Below, piece by piece: positions 50,721 through 64,000 of a DNA stretch of 64,000 nucleotides. The stretch is taken from assembly GCF_000247815.1 (NCBI RefSeq), contig NC_021680.1, positions 434,001 to 498,000 of the forward strand, given 5' to 3'. The notes beneath the pieces were generated by a model. The model ran no database searches. It saw nothing but the letters and a program-made list of their open reading frames with translations, and was not told the DNA's origin. This DNA is from Ficedula albicollis. Its lineage: Eukaryota > Chordata > Aves > Passeriformes > Muscicapidae. Made by a program: the position numbers and the translations under genes. Within the stretch, counting starts at the first letter, position 1. Every line of letters starts with the position of its first letter.

Positions 50721-53512
50721 TACATGGCAAGACATGGAAACTCCTTGCATAAACTGCATATAGATCCTTCAGGATGTTGAAAGAAAAATGAAAAAACCTG
50801 AAGAACGATCACTATTTGATATGTTTCCAATTCTCAAATTCGTCAAAAGACCACTCAATACTTTTAACACATAATTAATGAAAATTCATTATCAAAAGTC
50901 GAAATTCAACTAAAAATTTTCATCTAATTGTCTGCAGTTGAAGACAGGTTTAAAGTACTAAGAGAGCTTAATGGGGAAAAGATCTTCCTACTACCAAATC
51001 ATCTCAAATTAGTAGGCAAAAAATTAGGTCCCACTGGCAGCCATGCCACTTCTATTCATTAACCTCCCAATTTCAAGTTATTTAAGTTTTAGCTCACATG
51101 TTGATGAAAGCAGAAACTTCTCTCTGCAGCATCACTATGGTCACCAGAAGGTTTAGTTTTCAGGTCAAGACTGGAGATATAAGCAAATAAACTCTTTTCT
51201 GGTATCAGTCCTTCCTGGTACCAGCAGCCCATCCTGGGGACTTGGAAGGCTGCATTCCAGGGCAGACTGTCCCTGAACTCTGAATTCAGAGATAAACTGA
51301 CCCCTGTACAACCCTTTTTACTGGGTACAAGTCACATTTAGCTTCTGCTCAAGGGACTCAGACCACAATTGTGTACTAGGAAATACACAGTTCATTACTT
51401 CAGAGGGAGATAGGAAAGTAAGGGAAAGGCTCTGTACTTCACTCAGCTCTAATTAAACAAAAATCCCATTTCAGACCCAGATAATGTCTGATCTACAGGC
51501 TAGAACTTCATATGAAGGAAGGCAAGAGAACCACAGGAGAAGCACAAATTTCATGCAGGTTCAGGGAATTATACTTCAAGTTTCCTTAGTAATTCTGCAA
51601 TTTAAGTCTCCTTATCCAAGTATTTCCCTTCTATTTTTGAGAACAGCTGAAATAAGACAGATTCATCCACAGTTTCCAGCTGCCACTTGTAAATAAGAGT
51701 CCATTTAAAAAATGATTTATTTAACAGGCTGTAAGTAAAATCCAGCCTCCCTCACTTCTCAAGGAGCAGCATCTACTGCACTCAAACATAATCCTGTAAA
51801 GGATAAACCTACTTCCATTTCATTCATTTATCTTTACCTCCGAGATAAAGAAGCATTGCTGGTCACAATAAAACGGCTCATCTAATCCTAGCCAGCCCAA
51901 GCATTTAAAAAAAAAAAAAAGCTTGCTATGGTGGATACAGAACTAAAAGGCATCTTGGTGAAGTCTGGATCTGAGAATTTATATGGACAAGTAATTGTAG
52001 GCCACAGAAAAAAGGGGAACAGAAAAATTAAACAGTTCAACGAATACATGAAAAACTCACTCTATGTATTTTTTTCTTTTAAGCTTTTGAAGAAAAGATT
52101 TCAGGTCATGTTACTGAAAGGGTGAACACAAACAAAAATGCAATCTTGAAATAGACTTAATCATACTGTTTGGATGCTAAGAGATACCTCTTCCCATCTT
52201 GTTCATTACTTAGGAGCAATGGAAAAATGAGTAAGCAATGGAAAAAATACAATGGACACCAAAGCTAAGATCCAGTTTCTGAAGAGTGGATCATGATTCA
52301 ACAGTTAAGTTGACCAAGGCTTCTGCAGCCAAAACCACAAGTTGTTTATTTCCCTCTCTGTAAATAACTGAGCCTTTAGACACAGTCAGTGTCAGCTTTT
52401 AAATGTCACTTTAAGATCTTTCAGAGAAATGGTAAACTAATCTAGAGGAATTAGAAGTCTGAGCCAATAAGAAAAAACCACACAAAGCCCCCAAACCTTA
52501 CAGCCTGGTCATGCTCCCAGAGTTGGGAATCATGGAGCAGGGACAACCAACTTTCTGATACCTGGATTTCAGAGAGACATCTCATTGTAGTAGATTTCTT
52601 GGATTTTCCTGTTCTTTTTCTCAAATACAAAAGACTGCCACAGTATTCTCTGAAGGCCTCTGACAGTGGTAAAGCAATTTTCTCCATAAATCATGGTAAT
52701 GCTAACACAGCAGTTTACAGACTCATCTTTAAAAGAAAGACTTTACATTTACTGCCACTGCCAGCAGAGAGAAGGAAAGTTAAGCTCTGACAACTGCTCT
52801 GTCTGGGGGCATAATAAATGGAAAATTTATTCCTTGGCTCAATTCTAACAAAATTTAATATACTTGTGAAAACTGTAAATACTTGGTACTCAGGAGAAGT
52901 GAGTGTATTAAAAAGCCATTTAGCATATTGAGATACTTGCACATTCACACTGCAAGCAAGCTTAAGTCCCCTTGATGTTACAGCAAAACTGAGTGACCTG
53001 CAACAGCAAAGCCTCAAATGTGCTTTCCTTGAACATTCTTCTTGATAATCTGTTGTTCTTGAAGAGAATAAAGGAAAAAGGAGAAAAGGCTGAAACTTCT
53101 CTGGTTTGCCTCCTCATTCCAGGAGGTCAGAATTTTTATAGTAACATCCCATACGTTTAAAGTACTTTATTAGTCCACAGTATGCCCAGACATCCATAAA
53201 CATTCTTACCACAGGGCTCTCAGGAGGGTATTGCTGCTGCCTAGTTCCAGGATTTTTTCAGCCTATTTGTACAGTCTTTAATTACACTTTTCACCCTGTT
53301 AGCATAAACCCAATTTTATTTCACTTCTAAACGTCAACATTTTGCAGATAAGGAATATTTACATCCTTCTCCTTTGTGAAACTAAAGGTAATGCATCTTT
53401 AAAAAAAAGCCATTTAGCCAGCAGATCTTTTGGGGTCATCTGTGAACTTCATGTACAGTTAAAACAATCAAACCAACCACTCTTGTATTCTGTCCATCTG
53501 TAACAGCAGCTT

Positions 53513-53559
53513 AAAAAAAAAAAAAAAAAAGGGGGGGGGAAAAAAAAAAAAAAAAAAAA
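53513..53559. repeat. Homopurine block A18-G9-A20
   Basis: Eighteen A (53513-53530), nine G (53531-53539) and twenty A (53540-53559) in direct succession. Confidence 0.97.
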
Positions 53560-55888
53560 GGAAACTAAAGGGCAAGGAAATTTAACTTCAGGTCAGTTCT
53601 ATTTTTATTCCTAAGTATACTTAAAATATCCCTTTAAAATACTTCCTAAAAAGCTTAAGACTTCTCATGTATTAGTATTAGTCTTGTACTAACTCTGTAT
53701 GTAAATCCATTTGTATCAACAGCAAGACTTAACCTTCTGCCATTTCATCACTTTCTTACTACATGCCCAGGAAAACATTTAAAGATCAGCGCAGTGGACC
53801 AAATAAACAATCAAACTTTTCACAGCACTTCAAAAGCATAATTTCATTTTTTAAGTACCTTAATTTGGCTCATCTGTGAATACTTAAAAGTTGTTTTTAT
53901 TTAGTTTCACAGACTCTCTGAACTTGAGGCTATTGGTTTAAATAAAAAAAAGGTGAATACCAGACTGTGTTGGCCAACACATACTAAGTGTAAATTCTCT
54001 ATTAACAAATTCTGACTTTACAGGAACTGTTTAATTAGCCAGAAGCCAACAAGAACAATGGCAACAGCACATTTAGCAAAGCTACTTTACCAAAGCATTT
54101 AAGGATGTGCTCAGATGTGAACTTGACTCTCTTACTCAGCCTACATGCTAAAAACCCTCAACATTTCTCAAATGCTTTCATAAATAAAAACCAGGACCAG
54201 GGGAGCACATGGATTTGGAAACCAAGTTATTTTTCAGTAAAATACATTTAATTACCAATACTGGACTGGCTTGGACTAAGGCTTCACTGTATCTTCATTG
54301 TAACAGTAACACATATACTTTCCAAGCATGTATTTCACCCAAGAATTAGAATGCCTTCAAACAGGAGTGTGATTTACTGTTCTTCCAGCATTTTTTAACC
54401 AGATACGACAAAAATGCTGCTCTTGCAGAATGTCAAGGAGAAGAAAGGGCAAAGGAGCAAAATCCAATCCATGCTGAAGCTGGTAGTTGAGAAAGTTTGT
54501 CTACACTGCAGTGAGATTCCCATCTGTATTTCATTGCATCTAGTATGAACCCAATCAGTGCAGGTTAAATATACATCAGATTCCTGATTACTGTGCTCTG
54601 ACCTCTGGTTAAGTCGGACATTATACATTCCTGCTACATATTGCAGTAGTTAAGGAATCAGTGCTGTTTTAAAAAAAATGTACTCTGTGCTACACAATGC
54701 CTCCAATTTCTTCACATAGTACAAATATCTTGGGGTCCCTCGCCAATTATTCAAGCTCTTCTGTCACTCTGTGTGGCCCCTTTGTAAGGCACTAGATGAA
54801 AAGTCAGAAAACCCAAGTTTAATCTATCTACCTTGTCAACATAATGTTTTTTCCAAGATCTCATGTGCGGTCTCTTTGGAGTTCCTGCTCCCCATATATA
54901 AAACAGGGATGTTACTACTTCTCTCAAGAGACTGTTGTGAATAAACATTTAAATTAGTGAAATGCACTTGCAAGAAGCTCAAACAGGTCCTGCATATACA
55001 CCATGCTGGGAAGATATCCTAGTTAAGATGTTCCATCATTTTTTCCACCCCAAGGAGCTCCAAAGACAAACTACCACAAATAAACAAAACCCCCAGGGTA
55101 GGGAGAAAGCAGTTTAAGGTTAGGGCTGTGGCAATTCCCATCCTCTTCGTGTGTTCTCTTATATCCTGATTCCTAAGGGAGCTGGTTCGTGGACCTGAAC
55201 AAGAAGAAACTGATTCTCTTGAAAGACAGTCAAAAGCATTTCACCAGTTATGTTGTCAAAACTGATCCATAGGAGGCTAAGATGAGCTTCAGCAGCAAGT
55301 ACACAGGACATCACCACTCAGCAGAGCTGGCATACAGAGGAATTGTCAGCAAGAATCGAACTGTTGCATTGGCTTCACCACAACCACCCCCTCACTAGTA
55401 TTCAGCACTACAAACACCTTCCAAAGCCCAAGACTTCAAGCAATCACAGCTAAAAACAACTCAGCTTTTTAATATTTGCCATTGTGACTGGATCTACCAA
55501 CAAAATGGAAAACCACCACAGATTTTTAAGACCAAACAAGATGGCTGATTTTTAAAATGCTAGAACTGCATCCCTTACAACACAACTAAGCTATAAACAT
55601 GAAGACAATAGGCTTTGTACAACAACTGCTAATACTGGCACCTCAGAGGTGCTGGATATGGTCTTGACCAACACCAACAGGAATAAAAAGTACTACTGAG
55701 GACCCTGAGTGCCTTCACAGATCAATGACAGTCACAAAATCGTCACAGTCCCACGCTGGCAAAACTATTTTTGGGAATTATATATTTTTGGCATATATAC
55801 CAACAATAATTTTCTTAATATGGGTTATAAAGTCAGGCTCAGCAGCCCACATGCACATGATCCACTGTCAGAACCACAATGTGTCCTA

Positions 55889-59406
<3,518 letters not shown>

Positions 59407-59521
59407 CCGAGACACGAGTCATCCTGGTAGAAAAATAGCATTGTTCTAGGTCCTCAAAATGAGCTGTGAGGCGCTTGCGTCGTGAGGCGAGCGTGCTGTT
59501 ATACCACGGCTGCTTTTTGGT
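59407..59521 (-). CDS. COP1: COP1 exon: basic linker (115 bp)
   Basis: Acceptor ccactcag, donor CGG followed by gtgagt. The exon enters at phase 0 and encodes 38 codons plus one base (phase 1 exit), starting [20 protein letters not shown] and ending TRMTRVS. It matches the vertebrate COP1 linker just before the propeller, about human residues 344-381. The cluster RRKRL is a short basic stretch that could act as a nuclear-localisation-like signal; that is inference only. Compared with the human protein as I remember it, the end reads TRMTRVS instead of TRMSRIS, two conservative changes. Flanking introns are 3,667 bp upstream and 3,381 bp downstream in the gene's own direction. Confidence 0.97.
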
Positions 59522-62382
59522 CTGAGTGGAGAAGGGAGAGCACTTCAGAAAGTGAAAAGTCAGGCCTAGGTTTCATTCTATAGATTTTATCTAATTATAA
59601 ACAATTATACAATATATGTGATACGTTAAAAGTGTAAAATGACAATAAATGAAGATTCTTGGCACTGTCAACAGTTATTTCTTAGAGTCCTACGCTGCAC
59701 CCTTTAACATAACAAAACCAAATCCCTGCTTTTAGACAGTTTTTGTCTCCTGAACCTTAATCAATTTAGTGATTCTGGCCTCACACACACAGGACAGGCA
59801 ATCCCAACCCTTTGGGAGTCCTGTCTTACATTTATACAGATAGTCAGCAAAGGACCAACTTCCAGCTTCACAAATCAAACAGACTGTACAACAAATATTC
59901 CCCAGATCTCTGGCAGAGAGCTCATTAAAAGAGAAGGAGGTGTTTATTTGATTTAGTTACGGATAAGTATTTCTGTAATTCAGCAATTCAGTAACTCTCT
60001 GTAAAAGTACGCAAATAGAACAGAAGCAAAATACAGAATGAAGTTCAAAGGTTAATTGAAAAGTTCCTGAAGCTCATCATTAAAGCCATTTCCCAACCTA
60101 CCCAAACAGTACTAGTGAGAAGTAGAAGCAAAGGATTTAAACTACATAAGTAATCTTTCCTGCTGAAGCAAACACAGAAAACGCAGTACTCGCCATTTTA
60201 ATCATGAGTGATGAAAAGGAACTAAATCCTCTACTACATAAGAAGCACAAAGAGCTCCTCTCTTTAGTTTCTGCTTAAGAAGTCTCACTACCACATTCTC
60301 AAAGCTAAATTTTTGGAGATTTAAGAACCATCAAGCTCCCTTGTGAACAACATCCCCGAGCAAGTACAAGGACTGTAATGCTACTCAATGGCACTAACAA
60401 AACCCACTTCGTGTACAACTCCCCCTTAGTCCATACAGGGGAACAGCCTGTCCTCATTACAGCCACCAACAAAAGACAATGAGAACAAAATAAGTTTACA
60501 CCCTGATCAAATTTTGTTTGTACCTGTATGAAAAGCAATCTAACACTTTAGGAAAAAAGCAAACCCCAAGCAGTGAAATCTCCAAGTCATCATTTCCCAC
60601 AACACTGACATCGTGGCTCACACTGGCCTGTGATAGATCCCATGGTCTTCACAGCTTGTTTCACCTCAAAAGCAGCTCCAACTTCAACACACACAATACT
60701 AGGAAGAGCTCCTACATCACTACCTTTCAAATACCATTTTCTAAAATTTTACATCTTTAAAAAATACTTAATAGCATTTTCCTATAATTCTATAGCCTCT
60801 GCCTGTAATTTTTGTGCACCAGCCTGCAGTAGTTCCAGTCTCTCTCAGCACATCAGTAGTGATTTAGGCTCAAGACAACTTCAGGCGAAGAACAATCCTT
60901 TCAGCCTCAAGTTAAGGCAAGCTGCCTGAACCATGAATAATCCAAACCCAAGTCTGATCTGCCAGTTCCTAGTCTATAGTATTTGCCTGCTGTGCCACTA
61001 CCTGTTGTGTTTCCCAAGGAAGATCCCTGTGGAGCAGGTCTCAGGTCAGCAACCCAGCTGTGCTGAGAACCAAGCAAGGAGCACTAACCCACAGTCATCA
61101 GACCACCCCCAGCTAAGCATTTCAACCTGCTCATATTTTGCCAAAAACCAGATATTCAATTTCTGTGAAGCCTGCTTCTTGGCTTCTTTCTAAGCAATAC
61201 TGGGCAACAGGAGGGAAAAAGTAGGAAAGATAGAAAAAATACCCAAGCAATTTTTATTCAGTGGCTAAAACTACTACGGCTGCCCTAGTTGAGGATACCA
61301 GTTTGGATTCCCCTATTATCAGGAGTGATTTTACTGTCTGAACTCCATCAGATACTCTTAAGAGTCCTCCAACAACCGTGAAAAAGCTTTTTAGCTGCAC
61401 ATAAGCTCCTTATTTCTAGCAGAAAAAAAGTACTGCTATTAAATACTACCTGCAGAATTCTCCAGGGCCCAAGTGACTTGTCCACTATTTACTTCTGAAG
61501 CTCATCTTCTGGAAGAGAACTGTCCTAGAGCTTTGTGGTATATAAATTCTTCCCTAACAACATGTTTGTGGGCAATGCACAAAGTAATTATATTGAGAAA
61601 GGAAAGCTGTGCTGTCCATCCTAGATAACTCTTACCACCAGCAGTGCCCAACAGATGATTTTAGCCATAACTGACAAATTAGTGAAAACCCCCACAATAT
61701 AATTTATATTCTTAAAACTGTTTTTATAGTAAAGTCTTGCAGAATTAGACTACCTTTGAACAGAAGTGTTTAACTTCAGGAGTTCTCGTTGAACTCCCCA
61801 TCCAAACATATATTAAAGTTTAATTTGAAAAACTGTACTTGAGAGTACAGATCTTGCACTCTGGAGGACAAGAAATCGCATTTGAGGACAAAAAAGATTA
61901 TTCTCACACAAATAAGGCTGTCATACAGAATGACTAGAAAGTCTAGGTTGTTTGTTTTGTGAGCTCAACAGCAGGATAGCTATGCTATTAATTTTGGCTT
62001 TGAAATAGGAAGTACTGAGACAAGTAATGTCACTGGAGAACAAATACACTGTAGCACATCAGAGTCCTGGACATAAAACCCCCATCTACGTTACACCAGC
62101 TCTCTGAAATGCAGTAAAATTACAGCTCCCTGTTCAAGCAAAAACCTCCAAAGACCAGAGTAGCAGGAACAACAAGCATTTTCCCAAAGACTAATAGATG
62201 GAATTTTCTAATTACCAATTAGTTACGCAGCTGTATGCAAACACATATGTGCACCAACTTAAAAGTCCAGGTGTTTTTCCCTTTATATCAAGTAAGATCC
62301 AACAGCATTTTGGCCTGTTAATTTACCAGTTTCATGCAGATGAGTTCTGGGGATAGTCTCCACCATCAGAGAGCACCCCAGG

Positions 62383-62624
62383 GACAGCTGGAATGTGTCC
62401 AACAGTCCATCCGCCCAAATGAAAACTGTATAACCTTTATGGAACTGTGAGCTGGGTATGAGTGTCACCTCCCCAGCCCAGCTCAGCTGGGATGTGTCCA
62501 ACAGTCCATCCGCCCAAATGAAAGACAGCTGGAATGTGTCCAACAGTCCATCCGCCCAAATGAAAACTGTATAACCTTTATGGAACTGTGAGCTGGGTAT
62601 GAGTGTCACCTCCCCAGCCCAGCT
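62383..62624. repeat. 141-bp tandem repeat, about 1.7 copies plus internal partial
   Basis: Unit 62383-62523; partial second copy 62524-62624 (101 bp), both starting gacagctggaatgtgtccaa. The last 40 bases of unit 1 (62484-62523) are themselves a near copy of 62385-62424, so the stretch gtccaacagtccatccgccc occurs three times. Source family not recognised. Confidence 0.93.
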
Positions 62625-62785
62625 GAAGCCCTACAAGCTGCAAGACTACAGAAGTGCTGTTTGGAATTTGGGAGGCACTACAGATCAGACAGTTTGAAGG
62701 CTGCCCGCCAAACAGCTCAATTCTATATGAAGTTTTTTACCCTCTATATGAATTTATAATGGTTTGTAAAACCATGTAAACCAAA

Positions 62786-62854
62786 GAATCTCCAGGCACA
62801 GTTTCATCATTTGTCTTTATAAGAGACAAATGATGTAACTGTGCCTGGAGATTC
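62786..62854. repeat. Near-perfect 69-nt inverted repeat (hairpin)
   Basis: Arms 62786-62816 and 62824-62854 are reverse complements over 31 positions with one mismatch (62804 against 62836), around a 7-base loop. The left arm begins gaatctccaggcacagtt. Lies in a COP1 intron, 334 bases into the intron from the donor at 63188. Could be a small MITE-like element, a folded-RNA locus or a fortuitous palindrome. Confidence 0.93.
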
Positions 62855-63188
62855 CTTTTTTGTTTTAAAAGTTAAGCTTGATCTACAGCTATTCAAGCCA
62901 ATGCAAAGGGTCAGGGAATTTACCTCCCTTCCCCAGTGCTGCCCACATGGAAGATGAAGAGCAAACTAATCCCCTCTTCCATAGAAGAGTTAGCTTTAAG
63001 AAAAAAAGTCTCATGTCTAAATACCTTACACCAGGTCTTTCTCACAAAACTGGGCACAATTCCTACAGCTGCAGTTGCCCATACAACCAGTTAAAAGCAC
63101 TTTCAAGGCTCCAGTTGACCAGTACTCTGGAGATGGGTGAAGGTGCACCCTCCCATCCCCCCAAGCAGACATTTATATATTATCTTAC

Positions 63189-63246
63189 CTGAGAACTGCC
63201 GCTGAAGCCTGGAGGCTGGCTATACTCAGTGGAGTCAATAATACTA
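63189..63246 (-). CDS. COP1: COP1 exon: serine-rich linker before WD40 (58 bp)
   Basis: On the minus strand the exon follows an acceptor ttttgcag and ends in CAG before the donor gtaaga. The first T completes a codon (phase 2 entry), then 19 codons read SIIDSTEYSQPPGFSGSSQ, and the exon ends on a codon boundary (phase 0). This matches the segment of vertebrate COP1 between the coiled coil and the propeller, about human residues 324-343. The segment is Ser/Pro/Gly rich and probably disordered, and no catalytic residue is expected here. It is the most upstream COP1 exon in the window; the preceding exon, which should encode the end of the coiled-coil region, is not found up to 64000. Confidence 0.96.
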
Positions 63247-64000
63247 CTGCAAAAATAAAAGAAATAAGCTGCTTAAATCACTGCACAACCATCCTTTATC
63301 ATTTTTAACCTGATTACGATTCCTTACTTGACACTCTGCAGCATACTTGCCTTTGAAATCCATTTTCCACACAGGGAACACAAGGTTTTATTTTGTTTGG
63401 GGGTTTGGGAGAGATTTTTTTTTTAAATACAGAGTTTCCCCAGAGCAGAATGCTGTCACACACAATTATGTGTAGTGCAGTCAAATACTTTTAATTAGAA
63501 TGCAAAAGCATATCTTTCATATGAAATATGCAGCACAAGACATTCTGAAAATAACATGCTACCACTGGTTTTCAATTCCTTAACAAAAAAAAAAAAAAAA
63601 AAAAAAAAAAAACTACCACTGGTTTTCAATTCCTTAACAAAAAAAAAAAAAAAAAAAAAAGAAAATAGAGAGGTCTAATGCTCTGGCATTTGAATCAACA
63701 CTGGAAAGGGAAAAGCTAGAGAAATCAGTGTAAGACAGACACTAGTTTAAACAAACATTTAATGAAACACAGAAATAACCTAAAAAAAAAACCAAACTGA
63801 TAGCCAGGATTACTATTATTAGAAAATACTACACCATATTACAGTATCTATAATGACACAACATACCTTTTAAATCACTGTTTTCAAAACACAGCAGAGA
63901 CAAGCAAACTCAATGGAATTTAAATTCAAAACTGCAAAAAGATCTCCTGATCCAAGCAGAAAACAGGAGGTTCAGTGCTCTTGGGACATACAGACAAAAA
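63247..64000 (-). other. COP1: COP1 intron, partial (upstream of exon 63189-63246)
   Basis: Starts from the acceptor ttttgcag just above 63246 and runs off the window. It contains a 54-bp tandem pair with long poly(A) tracts (63559-63660). No upstream COP1 exon is found here. Confidence 0.88.
63559..63660. repeat. 54-bp tandem pair ending in poly(A) tracts
   Basis: The string ctaccactggttttcaattc begins at 63559 (with a small edge difference) and again at 63613; the copies end in A runs of 28 (63585-63612) and 22 bases (63639-63660). Confidence 0.93.

Larger units (their letters stand above)
59522..63188 (-). other. COP1: COP1 intron, 3,667 bp
   Basis: Contains the 141-bp tandem repeat (62383-62624) and the near-perfect hairpin (62786-62854), both within 0.85 kb of the 5' splice site at 63188. 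The rest (59530-62380) has no recognisable feature. Confidence 0.88.

Overview
The window is an intronic and exonic slice of one vertebrate gene, COP1 (RFWD2), the RING/coiled-coil/WD40 E3 ubiquitin ligase, lying on the minus strand and running past both ends of the window. Eight consecutive coding exons can be read (63189-63246, 59407-59521, 55890-56025, 39749-39892, 31919-32027, 30066-30147, 23156-23272, 2463-2580). All have GT donors and AG acceptors, all phases agree, and together they give 879 coding bases (293 codons) with no frameshift or stop. By comparison with human COP1 from memory they cover about residues 324-616: the linker before the propeller and the first blades of the WD40 propeller. 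The RING and coiled-coil exons lie upstream (beyond 64000) and about 115 C-terminal residues lie downstream (below 1).

The organism is most likely a bird. Several interspersed repeats have the CR1 LINE 3'-end signature typical of avian genomes (clearest at 28885-29160, also 34815-35310 and 46711-46940), and there is an avian-type LTR-like segment starting at 3446. The species cannot be determined from this sequence.

Layout from low to high coordinates: 1-2462 is a partial intron; exon 2463-2580; a 20.6 kb intron to 23155 with LTR-like and LINE fossils and a 1,872-bp near-perfect tandem duplication (16178-19921); exon 23156-23272; a 6.8 kb intron with a sense-oriented CR1; two close exons (30066-30147, 31919-32027); a 7.7 kb intron with a CR1 interrupted by a run of 92 G; exon 39749-39892; a 16.0 kb intron with two more CR1 fragments, possibly a third, and a nested mosaic duplication (48145-50064); exons 55890-56025 and 59407-59521; an intron with a 141-bp tandem repeat and a near-perfect 69-nt hairpin; exon 63189-63246; and a partial intron with a duplicated poly(A) block.

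No second protein-coding gene, tRNA, rRNA, CRISPR array or promoter could be supported. The remaining open reading frames (60-164 codons) look like chance ORFs in intron sequence or shadows of exons and repeats. The most notable non-genic feature is the number of recent local two-copy duplications, some flanking or containing homopolymers. They could be real structural variation or assembly artefacts. I found no previously undescribed biological system.
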